A DNA stretch of 64,000 nucleotides from Bacteroidota bacterium (lineage in GTDB: Bacteria; Bacteroidota; Bacteroidia; Chitinophagales; Chitinophagaceae), in the NCBI GenBank assembly GCA_013288745.1, contig JABDBG010000001.1, positions 1-64,000 on the forward strand, in the 5' to 3' direction. The position numbers were made by a program, and so were the translations under genes. The notes below the pieces were generated by a model. It was not told where the DNA came from. It saw only the letters and a program-made list of their open reading frames with translations, and ran no database searches. Numbering within the stretch: position 1 is the first letter of the stretch; each line of letters opens with the position of its first letter. This document shows positions 30,190-40,481 of the stretch, one piece after another.

Positions 30190-30768
30190 TTACTTTTTCT
30201 TTTGGTTCCAGGCGGGTTTTGCTTTTAATACTTTAGCATATATCTTACAATCGGGTGTATGAGCGCCGGGTAAATAACCGGTACTCATTAAAAACTCGTT
30301 CACAATTTCTCCCCCTGTAAATTTGAAGGTTTTTTTAAAAAGCTTCATCCATTCTTCTTTTGTTTTGGGATGGTTGGCATCCAGCCATTTTTTGAATGAT
30401 CCATATTCTTTTTGTAAATGCAGAATAACTTTTGCATTTTCTATTGCTGCATTTACTTTTAAACGGTTCCTGATAATACCTGCATCATTCAATAATCTTT
30501 CCCGGTCTTTTTCTTTGTATGCAGCAACTTTGGCTATATCAAAATTGTGGTATGCTTTCCTGAAGGTTTGTTGTTTTTGTAAGATGATATTCCAGCTTAA
30601 TCCGGCCTGGTTAATTTCTAATATCAAACGGCAAAAAAGCTCATTGTCGTCAAGGATTGGAAAACCATAATGTTTATCGTGGTATTCTTTATGAATATTT
30701 TTATCAGCTTTTTCAAAACTGCTCACGTAAGTACAATAGCTCATGCCTGAAATATTTATTTCAAACAA
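30190..30768 (-). CDS. tag: DNA-3-methyladenine glycosylase I
   Basis: YHDKHYGFPILDDNELFCRLILEINQAGLSWNIILQKQQTF; MSTGYLPGAHTPDC. Confidence 0.92.
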   Translation of the reverse strand: MFEINISGMSYCTYVSSFEKADKNIHKEYHDKHYGFPILDDNELFCRLILEINQAGLSWNIILQKQQTFRKAYHNFDIAKVAAYKEKDRERLLNDAGIIRNRLKVNAAIENAKVILHLQKEYGSFKKWLDANHPKTKEEWMKLFKKTFKFTGGEIVNEFLMSTGYLPGAHTPDCKIYAKVLKAKPAWNQKKK

Positions 30769-30829
30769 AAATACTAAAGATGAAACGGGAAACTACTATT
30801 GCTGCGATAAAATATGGCCGGAGGAGATA

Positions 30830-32275
30830 TTAATTTTTATCTAATTTCAAATTACTTACAATCTGGCCAGCACGCAAAACCTGCACCATATAAAGGCCCG
30901 ACGGGTAATTACTGATATCTACCTGTTTTGCATCATCTGTTGCCGATGCAGAAGTTATTGGTCTGCCAACCATATCTATCAATGTTATCTGATCATTTGG
31001 TTCAAGTCCGCGTATAACCACAACATCTTTTGCGGGGTTTGGATATAATGATATGTGAGCAGTAGGAACATCTGTTGTTTCGAGCTTAACGATATTGCTA
31101 TATTTAAAGCTGCCATCGTCATCTATAATTTTTAATCTGTAGTAACCAACACCTTTTGGTGCATCATATAAAGCACTGTATGTATCTCCAAATGAACTAC
31201 CGCTTGCAGCTACTGTATCTACAGGTTTAAAATGGCTACCATCGTTATCAGGAGAATATTGCAATTGAAATTCTTTGAAATTTAACTCTTCTGACGTTTG
31301 CCATGTCAATATAGATGTGTATCCACTCATCACACCGGCAAAGGAAATTAACTGAACAGGTAACAAAGTAGTAATATTACAACGTGCGCCATCACTTTGT
31401 GCAGGGCTTTTTACCGTAGTTGTAATAAAAGTTGCAAAAGGTGAAGTGGTGGTTGCTGTAGAATTGATCTGGTATATTTTACCCGTAGTATTGCTCTGTA
31501 TAAATATATTACCTGAAGCATCAAAGTACATAGCGCCATAACTATCGCCTGGAGCAAGACCGGCAACATTACCAACATTTGTTTCTGCACCGGTAATAGG
31601 GTTGATCCTGATTAACTGGTGTGTTGCGCCACCATTTGTTACCGTATATAAATTGCTATCAATAGAATTGAAAGAATAATCTGAAATATTCATTGGAATA
31701 ACCGGTAACGCACCTAAATAAGTAAGATAAGTAGGTGAAGAAGGATTTACATCTACTTCCTGTATGGCACTGCCACCGGTGTTATACAAGTATAATATCC
31801 CGTTATAGCTAATATCACCACTATTGTAAGATGCGGGTGGCAATCCTGTGATAGGATAAGTAGCAAAAGTAATTGAACTACTTGGCCCTCTGAAAACAAA
31901 TACAGAAGAATCTGAAGCTGAACCCCATAAATTACCATCGATAGGATTAAAGCCCATAGCATCTAAAAGTTTCCCCGGAAGGTTTTCATTATCAACGATC
32001 TCACTAACGCCTGAAGCGATATCGATCTGAACAAGGTATTGTTTTGTGGGAGTTCCTGAATTTTCAACAAGGTAACCGAAACCATCGCAGCCTATAGATT
32101 GTGCTTTTGAAGACAAGCCGAAGAATAAAAAAACACACGGAAGTAGTATAAGCCCTTTGTGGAGCTTGCGCAGTAAATCCAGCAAATTTGTACGTAGCGT
32201 TACAAGAGTAACACCTAATACAAAGCTAATTGTACAGAGCACGTGTAAATTTTTATAGGTTTCGAAATGACTCAT
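30830..32275 (-). CDS. T9SS type-A sorting domain-containing protein
   Basis: C-term SLYPNPAKDVVVIRGL...YPSGLYMVQVLRAGQ; true start probably internal, near LLRKLHKGLILLPCVFLFFGLSSKAQ. Confidence 0.78.
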   Translation of the reverse strand: MSHFETYKNLHVLCTISFVLGVTLVTLRTNLLDLLRKLHKGLILLPCVFLFFGLSSKAQSIGCDGFGYLVENSGTPTKQYLVQIDIASGVSEIVDNENLPGKLLDAMGFNPIDGNLWGSASDSSVFVFRGPSSSITFATYPITGLPPASYNSGDISYNGILYLYNTGGSAIQEVDVNPSSPTYLTYLGALPVIPMNISDYSFNSIDSNLYTVTNGGATHQLIRINPITGAETNVGNVAGLAPGDSYGAMYFDASGNIFIQSNTTGKIYQINSTATTTSPFATFITTTVKSPAQSDGARCNITTLLPVQLISFAGVMSGYTSILTWQTSEELNFKEFQLQYSPDNDGSHFKPVDTVAASGSSFGDTYSALYDAPKGVGYYRLKIIDDDGSFKYSNIVKLETTDVPTAHISLYPNPAKDVVVIRGLEPNDQITLIDMVGRPITSASATDDAKQVDISNYPSGLYMVQVLRAGQIVSNLKLDKN

Positions 32276-32497
32276 GTTTTGTTATTTAGGATTAATTAAT
32301 CAAATCACAAAAACATAGACTATTATACTTCTATAACGGTGGGATAAACGCAATTATTGCGTAGATTTTTTTTTATTTATAAGATATTACGTAAGTAGAA
32401 CTATTACTACTGCAATACACTTTAAAATAAGGATATATATATCAATAATTATCGGTGATTTAACATAGAAAACTACAAAATCAGACAATTATTCAAA

Positions 32498-32530
32498 GGT
32501 TAAAACACCATTTTTTACGGTGTTTTAACC
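32498..32530. repeat. Perfect 12-bp inverted repeat
   Basis: GGTTAAAACACC-N9-GGTGTTTTAACC. Confidence 0.85.
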
Positions 32531-32615
32531 AAATAGCAAAAATACTATTAGCCGTAATGGTTAGTTGAAGGAAAACGTGGAGAATATTTTTTTAGTATAG
32601 AAATCTTGCAGAAAA

Positions 32616-33386
32616 TTATATTTGTTTTTTCGGGCTTTTTTGCTTATATAATGTAAAGTCCGATAAGTGCATTGTGTGATTGGTACAGTAAATAAAAAAC
32701 TCTGTAGCTAAAAGCATTCCTGCTATTGGCGCTACTACGTACACCCAAAAGTCTGTCCAGATATGTGCCGGTAAAGCGCTGGCGAATGTTCTTGCCGGAT
32801 TCATTCCAAAGCCGCTAACAGGTCCCGCAATAATTACATATATGCAAACGAAACAACCTGCAAAGATCCTGGTATATTTTTTTAGTTTGGCAGTAGCAGA
32901 CGTAAACAGGATCATCGTTATCATACAAAAAGCTATTAAAAATTCTGTTGATCCAGCCACTGCGGTACTTATTCCTTTACCCGGAACCGTTACTGCTGAA
33001 TTTACAGGAGGGTCGACCAACATTCCTCCCATTAATAACTGCATTATATACACTGTTACCGTACCGCCAATGAATTGAAAAATGATATAAAAGAATGCAT
33101 CCGTTTTAGTGATCGCACCCAATCGTAAAAAACTTAAAGTAACGGCAGGGTTTATTTGTGCACCGGAAGGACTTGTCCAGGGAGAATAAAAAATTATCAA
33201 TGCGGTGATACCCATAGCAACCCCCATGATCAACAGGCGAACAAATGCGCCAGGAATGATTGTGATAATGCAAGATGTTTTTGCATTCAGTATTGCGCTA
33301 AAAAAACACGCAGAGATCATAAAAATAGATAGGCCGAACGCTTCCATTGCATATAATTTCCATCGTAGTTCTTTGTGTGAAGACAT
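32616..33386 (-). CDS. MIP/aquaporin family channel
   Basis: two NPA-type motifs: AQINPAVTLSF and GMNPARTFASALP. Confidence 0.88.
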   Translation of the reverse strand: MSSHKELRWKLYAMEAFGLSIFMISACFFSAILNAKTSCIITIIPGAFVRLLIMGVAMGITALIIFYSPWTSPSGAQINPAVTLSFLRLGAITKTDAFFYIIFQFIGGTVTVYIMQLLMGGMLVDPPVNSAVTVPGKGISTAVAGSTEFLIAFCMITMILFTSATAKLKKYTRIFAGCFVCIYVIIAGPVSGFGMNPARTFASALPAHIWTDFWVYVVAPIAGMLLATEFFIYCTNHTMHLSDFTLYKQKSPKKQI

Positions 33387-33445
33387 GTATCAATCTTTCT
33401 TGTGCAGCAATTTACAATACGATTATCATTTATATTTAAAATAAA

Positions 33446-33473
33446 AAGTCCCAACTTTTGGGTTGGGACTTTC
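33446..33473. terminator. Intrinsic terminator
   Basis: AAAGTCCCAACTTTTGGGTTGGGACTTT. Confidence 0.8.
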
Positions 33474-33489
33474 AAAGATATTTGGCTGC

Positions 33490-34302
33490 TTATTTAGCCA
33501 GATCTGTATACAATTGTAAGTAGTCTGTTAAATCGCTATCAGGATTGAATGGTAATGTTTTTTTGCCTTTCACCTTACTGAATTCTTCTACTAATTTTTT
33601 ATCAACTTTTTCAGCGCCAAAGGTTACAGCATCTGCAAATGCGGCACCGCCTCTGAACATACCTATGTTATTGTTATCTTTAAAGAACTCCAATTCTTTT
33701 TTGGTAACATTATCATTGATGGCAGCCAGCTTTAAAAAATCAGGACCAAGCTTTTCCTTAAAAGTTGTTTGTCCGATCGTATAAATAACTTTACAATGAT
33801 TAAAAACCGGTTCTTTTTTATAGGCCGCTTTAATGAACATTGGTATTAAACCTGTCATCCAGCCACTACAATGAATAATGTCCGGAGGCCAACCGAATTT
33901 TTTCACCGTTTCTAATGCGCCTTTGCAAAATAGTACTGTTCTTAAGCCATTATCATCGTGCCATTTTTCTTTTTCATCATGAAAAATTGATTTTCTCTTG
34001 AAAAAGTCTTCATTATCTAAAAAGTAAACCTGTAATCTTGCATTAGGAAGAGAAGCCACTTTAATGATCAAGGGGTAATCATCGCCGCCAACCGTAACAT
34101 TTATCCCCGATAACCTAACGACCTCGTGTAAACGATGCCTTCTTTCGTTTATCACGCCAAAACGCGGCATGATGCACCTAACTTCCATACCAGTATCATT
34201 TGCCTTCACAGCCAGCTTATTAATGATCTCTGCAAACTCTGTCAACTCCAAATAAGGTGACATTTCATTCGCGATAAATAAGATTCTTTTTTTTGTTGAC
34301 AT
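33490..34302 (-). CDS. Glycogen/starch synthase catalytic-domain (GT5 N-terminal) protein, short form
   Basis: ILFIANEMSPYLELTEFAEIINKLA; 270 aa only, no C-terminal GT1-like domain. Confidence 0.75.
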   Translation of the reverse strand: MSTKKRILFIANEMSPYLELTEFAEIINKLAVKANDTGMEVRCIMPRFGVINERRHRLHEVVRLSGINVTVGGDDYPLIIKVASLPNARLQVYFLDNEDFFKRKSIFHDEKEKWHDDNGLRTVLFCKGALETVKKFGWPPDIIHCSGWMTGLIPMFIKAAYKKEPVFNHCKVIYTIGQTTFKEKLGPDFLKLAAINDNVTKKELEFFKDNNNIGMFRGGAAFADAVTFGAEKVDKKLVEEFSKVKGKKTLPFNPDSDLTDYLQLYTDLAK

Positions 34303-34409
34303 TTGTACTTGGTTATTATTTATGTTTGGTACTTTTAAAGGAGTGCAAAAATACGTGTTTTTTCGGGAAAATCAGCATACAACTGCATTTGCATCATATT
34401 ATATAAAAA

Positions 34410-35249
34410 ATGATACTATTTAAAAAGACTGCGGAACTAATTGAATACCTTACAATTCAGCGCAAAAAAGGATTAAAAACGGGTTTTGTCCCAACAATGG
34501 GTGCTTTACATAATGGGCATATTTCGCTAATAGATGACTCTAAAAAGCAAAATGACCTGACTATTTGCAGCATTTTCGTTAATCCCACTCAATTTAACGA
34601 CCCTGCCGATTTTAAGAAATACCCAAAAACCATCGAAAATGATGTATACTTATTAGAAAAAGAAGGCTGTGATATTATATTTCTTCCTCCGGTCGAAGAG
34701 ATATACCCCCCAGGAACTTCTACTATTCACTATGAGCTTGGTGTTTTAGAAACTGTTTTGGAAGGAAAATTCCGGCCGGGGCATTTTCAAGGGGTTTGCC
34801 AGGTGGTACATCGCTTACTGGATATTGTTAAGCCCGATAAATTGTATTTAGGACAAAAGGACTACCAGCAATGCATGGTGATAAGGAAATTAATAGCGCT
34901 GACCAACACGCCTACCCAACCGATCATTTGTGCTACACAGCGCGAAGCAAGCGGACTTGCCATGAGCAGTAGAAATATGAGACTAAGCGATAATGAAAGA
35001 AAAACCGCTACTGCCATTTATGAGACATTACAGGCTATACAAAAAGATATACAACCCGGTAATTTGCAAAAGCTCAAGGAAAAAGCAGCGCTAACGCTAA
35101 CTGCAAAAGGTTTCACAGTAGATTATGTTGAGATTGCTGATGCGACAACACTTGAATTGATCGATAACTGGAACGGCTCAACGCCATTAGTTACTTTAGC
35201 AGCAGCCTTTTTAAATAATGTGCGGTTGATCGATAACATCATATTATAA
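34410..35249 (+). CDS. panC: Pantoate-beta-alanine ligase
   Basis: GFVPTMGALHNGHISLI; FVNPTQFN; PDKLYLGQKDYQQ; MSSRNMRLS. Confidence 0.96.
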   Translation: MILFKKTAELIEYLTIQRKKGLKTGFVPTMGALHNGHISLIDDSKKQNDLTICSIFVNPTQFNDPADFKKYPKTIENDVYLLEKEGCDIIFLPPVEEIYPPGTSTIHYELGVLETVLEGKFRPGHFQGVCQVVHRLLDIVKPDKLYLGQKDYQQCMVIRKLIALTNTPTQPIICATQREASGLAMSSRNMRLSDNERKTATAIYETLQAIQKDIQPGNLQKLKEKAALTLTAKGFTVDYVEIADATTLELIDNWNGSTPLVTLAAAFLNNVRLIDNIIL

Positions 35250-35250
35250 A

Positions 35251-35327
35251 ATCCAAAAAAACAAGAATTCAAATTCCAAATATCGAGTTTTATTTTTTGG
35301 GATTTATTCTTTGGAATTTGTTTTCAT
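35251..35327. repeat. AT-rich microrepeat with inverted AAATTCCAAA/TTTGGAATTT arms
   Basis: CAAATTCCAAAT...ATTCTTTGGAATTTG between panC and the next gene. Confidence 0.65.
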
Positions 35328-35368
35328 CATTTATGATATGAAAACTGTAATTTGTACCGGCTAATTAT

Positions 35369-36391
35369 ATGAAAAAACAACTTTCTTCAATAGTTCAATA
35401 CATCTTTTTTTTCGGCGGAGGAATAGCGCTTGTGTGGTGGCAGTTTCATTCAATGACGCCTGCTCAATTGCAACAATTCCTTTTTGCTCTATCTACTGCA
35501 CATTACTGGATATTAGTTCCTGTTACGCTCGTGGCTTTGGCAGGTTATATAAGCCGCTCACTTCGCTGGCAATTATTGATAGAACATTTAGGCTACAAAA
35601 CATCTTTGTCTACTGTATTTGGTTCTTTAATGATCGGCTACCTTATTAATTCTTTTGTACCACGTTTAGGAGAAATTGTAAAATGTACATTGCTGGGGAA
35701 GTATGAAAAAATTGCTCCTCAAAAATTAATAGGAACGATCGTTGCCGAAAGAATTTTTGATGTGCTCTGCTATATCACTTTTATTATCATCACTGTTTTT
35801 ATACAATATAAACTGGTGGGAGGTTTTGTAGAAAGATCGCTTCATGAAATGTTCAGTAATCAAACAGGATTACCGGTTTGGGCAAAAGCGATGGTATGTG
35901 GCTTGTGTATTACTGCAATTGTATTTATATGCAGACTGCTTTTTAAACACTATGCACACAGTGGACTTGTTGTAAAATTAAAAAACTTTTTTAACGGTTT
36001 ATCAGAAGGCATTGCTACGATAAAGAATCTTGAAAGAAAAAAGGCTTTTTTGTTACACACCGCATTTATATGGACTACATACGTCCTGGAAATATACATC
36101 GCCTTCTTTTCTATTAAAGAAGTATCTCATTTAGGCATCGGTGCAGCCTGCTCTGTACTAACATTAGCAACGCTCGCAATGATCATTACACCGGGAGGTA
36201 TCGGCACTTTTCCTACTGCCATATTTTTAATATTGCAATTATATAAAATTGAAGGAAGTATTGGAGAAGCTTTTGGCTGGTTAATGTGGGGCGCTACTAC
36301 ATTTATCATTTTGACATTGGGGACGATAAGCTTGGCGGTGTTGTTCAATAAAAATAACGTAAAAGAAAATCAGGTAAAAGTTAGAATATAG
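35369..36391 (+). CDS. Lysylphosphatidylglycerol synthase TM region (UPF0104-like) protein
   Basis: multi-TM; YISRSLRWQLLIEHLG, LMIGYLINSFVPRLGEIVKCTLLG. Confidence 0.83.
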   Translation: MKKQLSSIVQYIFFFGGGIALVWWQFHSMTPAQLQQFLFALSTAHYWILVPVTLVALAGYISRSLRWQLLIEHLGYKTSLSTVFGSLMIGYLINSFVPRLGEIVKCTLLGKYEKIAPQKLIGTIVAERIFDVLCYITFIIITVFIQYKLVGGFVERSLHEMFSNQTGLPVWAKAMVCGLCITAIVFICRLLFKHYAHSGLVVKLKNFFNGLSEGIATIKNLERKKAFLLHTAFIWTTYVLEIYIAFFSIKEVSHLGIGAACSVLTLATLAMIITPGGIGTFPTAIFLILQLYKIEGSIGEAFGWLMWGATTFIILTLGTISLAVLFNKNNVKENQVKVRI

Positions 36392-36433
36392 TCGTAGTTT
36401 TAATAGGTGCTGCCTAAATAAAAACGATGTTAT

Positions 36434-37024
36434 ATGAGAAAAATAATTTTTATAGTCATTTTTCTGCCTCTGTTGTTTGCTTGCAGAAAAAACAATACAC
36501 ATCCAAAAAGTAATGACAATCCTAGTGATTCGAATTTATTTCCTATAATTTGTCCAAATCCGTTAGCCCCTGCGATAGATTACAACAGCTTCGCTGATTC
36601 TGTTACATTCGATCTTGATGGAGTACATTCCGTTTTTCAAAGTGATATTACTAGTCGAATATTACCAATCCCAAATGCGGGCTATTCAGAGTTTCAGGTA
36701 GGTCAAACACTCTTTTATTCAGATTCTGATTATATAGCACTAAGCTTTTTTTCACCCTGTTATGACGATCTAGAGGTAGGAACTTATGGTAATTTACCTG
36801 CAGACAGTTCAAGTCATGCATTTTTTACATTTCATCCAAAAAATGATTCTCAAGACTTTGAAAGTGTACAAAACCAAGCTACCGCATTTCCTTTTACAAT
36901 TACTATTACATCAGTGACCGATTCTGCAGTAACAGGAACTTTTCAGGGTCCTATTTTTCTAGAAGGACAACCAAGTTCTCCTGTAAAACAAGTTACTAAT
37001 GGTAAATTTTATGTTCGTAAGTAA
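36434..37024 (+). CDS. Hypothetical lipoprotein
   Basis: MRKIIFIVIFLPLLFACRKN lipobox. Confidence 0.65.
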   Translation: MRKIIFIVIFLPLLFACRKNNTHPKSNDNPSDSNLFPIICPNPLAPAIDYNSFADSVTFDLDGVHSVFQSDITSRILPIPNAGYSEFQVGQTLFYSDSDYIALSFFSPCYDDLEVGTYGNLPADSSSHAFFTFHPKNDSQDFESVQNQATAFPFTITITSVTDSAVTGTFQGPIFLEGQPSSPVKQVTNGKFYVRK

Positions 37025-37030
37025 TAAGGG

Positions 37031-38146
37031 TTATTTAGCTGCTGCTACCCCAGGGTTAAATCCACTCTTAGAAATACTGCTTAGCTCTTTCCCTATCCCC
37101 GCCATTGAAGTAAAATTGAGCGGAAACTCAAGCAACACATGGCAAAAGCTCAGGAAGAACAACCATTCCAAACCTCTTGCATAATCAACCGCGTAGATCG
37201 CGAGCGATACTACCCATAATATGATCACTACCACAAAACGGGCTTTAGGAACTTTGTGCCAGCGGATAATTTCAGTTTTACTAAACCAGTTAAGGTAATG
37301 ATAGGTATACGCAAATGCAATAAAACGCATTAGTAAAATGCCGAGCTTAGAATTAAATAAAATATCAGACATATCTGCTGCTTTGGGCACTTCGTATCCA
37401 TTGGCATTGGTTGTTGTAGGAAAGCTTACATGAAAGAATTTTTGTAGTATCTCCTGATTCAGACTGGCGAAGCCATTTCCGCCACCGATATAAGCATCTC
37501 TTCCGTAATTGGTAACGTGTACAAAACTTTCATCTCTAAATAAATAAAACAACAGCAACGGACATAATATAAATACAACAAAAGAAAGCAATCCTGATTG
37601 GCTCCTGCTTTTTAATGCACCGTATAAAATAAAAATACCTGTGAATACATACACGTGCACGAGCGTTGGTAACAAGGCTGCTAAAAAGAAGGTTAGATTA
37701 TCTTCGCTGTTAGGTAAAAATATAGCGTTAGCAATAATTAAAATAAGCAATAAGCCAACAACTTTAATGATGCGATTCTGTATGAACGCCATTAATATTG
37801 CGCCAAAAAAAGCGACGAACATTATTTTATTATAAAAATCATTTCTAAAAATTGCCGGCACTTCGTCCAGATCATATTCTTTTATAAGATGCTCCACAAA
37901 ACCTGTTTGATAAGCTAAAGATTGTAATGTTATCAATACCCCAATGATCAATAATACCAAAAAATCATATTTGCCTGTGGCGAAATATTTTCTATCGTGG
38001 AGCCAGCTTATTTCTGTGAGGTAGTGTAAAGGCCCCATTACGGCGTAGGCAAATAAAAAAACCTCAAAAGGCATAATGAAGGCTGCAATACAGCTTACCA
38101 ACATCAATCCTATATTCAGTACATTAATACGGTTGTCTTTTGTCAT
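37031..38146 (-). CDS. Hypothetical multi-pass membrane protein
   Basis: 371-aa ORF with about 10 TM helices. Confidence 0.65.
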   Translation of the reverse strand: MTKDNRINVLNIGLMLVSCIAAFIMPFEVFLFAYAVMGPLHYLTEISWLHDRKYFATGKYDFLVLLIIGVLITLQSLAYQTGFVEHLIKEYDLDEVPAIFRNDFYNKIMFVAFFGAILMAFIQNRIIKVVGLLLILIIANAIFLPNSEDNLTFFLAALLPTLVHVYVFTGIFILYGALKSRSQSGLLSFVVFILCPLLLFYLFRDESFVHVTNYGRDAYIGGGNGFASLNQEILQKFFHVSFPTTTNANGYEVPKAADMSDILFNSKLGILLMRFIAFAYTYHYLNWFSKTEIIRWHKVPKARFVVVIILWVVSLAIYAVDYARGLEWLFFLSFCHVLLEFPLNFTSMAGIGKELSSISKSGFNPGVAAAK

Positions 38147-38353
38147 CTCTTACAATATCATTTATTGCGAGTGCAAGTTATACCTTATAATCGTTTTGAA
38201 AAAAAGCAAAAAAAGTCCTTATTTTTTTATTAAAATAAATAAATTTATCCGGCGTTTTTATAATGGAGTGTTAATACGCCTTAACTATAAATTAATATTG
38301 GTATACTTGTAATTGATGCAATTTGCAGCCATTACAGATTTATAATAAAACCG

Positions 38354-40420
38354 ATGCAAAAACGCAAGACCATTGCCAGAGATATAAGCTGGCTTTCCTT
38401 TAACAGCAGGGTATTACAAGAAGCCGCTGATGACACAGTCCCATTAATTGAACGGATCAAATTCTTAGGCATTTTTTCTAATAATCTTGATGAGTTTTTT
38501 CGTGTGCGGGTTGCCACATTGAAACGCATGATAGAAGTTGGTGGCAAGATCAATATGCACCTTGAAGCTTCGCCGGGAAAAATATTGACAGAGATACAGG
38601 GCAAACTAATTCAACAACAAAAAGAGTTTGATATTATCTGGACAGAAATATTAAAGGAATTAAAAAAGCAAAAAATATTTCTGATCAATGATGTCCAGTT
38701 AAATAAAACGCAACAAAAATTTGTTACCGATTATTTTGACGAAGAAGTACGCGGTAATATTGTTCCGTTGATGATAGAAAGTATCCAGGCCTTTCCTAAC
38801 CTAAGCGATAAATCAATTTATTTAGCCTGTACTTTATCAAGAAAAGATAAATCCATTGCCGATAAGTTTGCATTGGTATCTGTGCCTGCAAGGCGTTTAC
38901 CGAGATTTATAATTTTACCCTCGGCACAAAATGAAAAAAATATTATTCTACTGGAAGATATCATCCGATTTTGTTTACCACAGATATTTTCTTTCTTTGG
39001 TTATGATGAATTCTCTGCGCATATCATCAAAGTAACACGTGATGCCGAAATTGATATTGATAGCGATGTATCCACTTCCCTTATCCAAAAAATTGAAAAA
39101 GGAATTACAAACCGTAAAAAGGGAAAGCCTGTTCGTTTGGTGTATGACAGAGAAATAGATGGAGCGCTACTAACTTACCTCGTTAAAAGATTGGGCCTTT
39201 CACAAAAAGACAATTTAATACCTGGAGGCAGGATACATAATTTTAAAGATTTCATGGGCTTTCCGGAGTCTGTTTTTGAAAAGAAAAGTTCACGTAAAAA
39301 ACCATTCGTGCATCCTGCATTAAAAAATGTAACCAGCGTTACGGATGTTATTTTGAAGAAAGATGTATTGTTGAACCAGCCCTATCATTCTTTTGATAGC
39401 GTGATCGACCTGGTACGTGAGGCTGCGATTGATCCGGATGTTGTGAGTATCAAGATCACTTGTTACAGACTGGCCAACCGTTCAAAAATTGTAAATGCCT
39501 TAACCAATGCGGTTCGCAATGGCAAACAGGTTACAGCCGTTCTAGAATTAAGGGCAAGGTTCGATGAAGAAGCAAATATCGAATGGAAAAAAGAATTTGA
39601 AGAAGCAGGCGTACAAGTATTACTGGGCGTACCTGATATGAAAGTGCATTCCAAATTATGCCTGATAAAAAAGAAGATCAAGAACCGCATTGTACATTAT
39701 GGCTTTGTAAGCACCGGAAATATTAATGAAAAAACAGCTAAGCTTTACAGCGACCATACCCTATTGACTGCAAACAAGAATATCATGGACGATGTACATC
39801 GCATCTTCCACTTTTTAGAACAGCCTAAAACAAGAATGCATGTTTTAGATGAATGCAAAACTTTGTTAGTGAGTCCTGTTAGTATGCGCAGTACTATCAA
39901 TACATTGATCACAAAAGAAATTAAGCATGCTAAAGAAGGTAAAGCCGCTTCTATCATTATAAAACTTAATTCTATCAGTGATGAATTATTGATCGATAAA
40001 TTATATGAAGCTGCAAAAGCAGGTGTAGAAATTAAAATGGTGATTCGCGGTATTAGTTGCATGCTGACCGAAAACAAAAAATTCAAAGCGCCGGTACAAG
40101 CCATTAGTATTATTGATGAGTACCTCGAACATGCAAGGGTGATGATCTTCCATAATAATGGTAAAGAAAGAATATATATATCATCGGCAGATTGGATGGT
40201 ACGTAACCTTGATCACCGCATAGAAGCCGCCTGCCCGATCTATGTGAAAGAAATTCAACAAGAGCTAAAAGATATTCTGCAGATACAGTTATCAGATAAT
40301 GTAAAAGCAAGGATATTGGATAACAACCTTACTAATCAATACATAAATCCGCGTAACAAGAAAAAAGTCCGCTCACAGGTAGAGATATACAATTACCTGT
40401 TTCGCAAATTATCCACATAA
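38354..40420 (+). CDS. ppk1: Polyphosphate kinase 1
   Basis: RDISWLSFNSRVLQEAAD, VSTGNINEKTAKLYSDHTLLT, SSADWMVRNLDHRIEAACPI. Confidence 0.95.
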   Translation: MQKRKTIARDISWLSFNSRVLQEAADDTVPLIERIKFLGIFSNNLDEFFRVRVATLKRMIEVGGKINMHLEASPGKILTEIQGKLIQQQKEFDIIWTEILKELKKQKIFLINDVQLNKTQQKFVTDYFDEEVRGNIVPLMIESIQAFPNLSDKSIYLACTLSRKDKSIADKFALVSVPARRLPRFIILPSAQNEKNIILLEDIIRFCLPQIFSFFGYDEFSAHIIKVTRDAEIDIDSDVSTSLIQKIEKGITNRKKGKPVRLVYDREIDGALLTYLVKRLGLSQKDNLIPGGRIHNFKDFMGFPESVFEKKSSRKKPFVHPALKNVTSVTDVILKKDVLLNQPYHSFDSVIDLVREAAIDPDVVSIKITCYRLANRSKIVNALTNAVRNGKQVTAVLELRARFDEEANIEWKKEFEEAGVQVLLGVPDMKVHSKLCLIKKKIKNRIVHYGFVSTGNINEKTAKLYSDHTLLTANKNIMDDVHRIFHFLEQPKTRMHVLDECKTLLVSPVSMRSTINTLITKEIKHAKEGKAASIIIKLNSISDELLIDKLYEAAKAGVEIKMVIRGISCMLTENKKFKAPVQAISIIDEYLEHARVMIFHNNGKERIYISSADWMVRNLDHRIEAACPIYVKEIQQELKDILQIQLSDNVKARILDNNLTNQYINPRNKKKVRSQVEIYNYLFRKLST

Positions 40421-40481
40421 GAGGATATTTAAAACAAGCAAGCTGGCTACTGACAGTTATTTTTGCCCAAATTAAGTTGTA

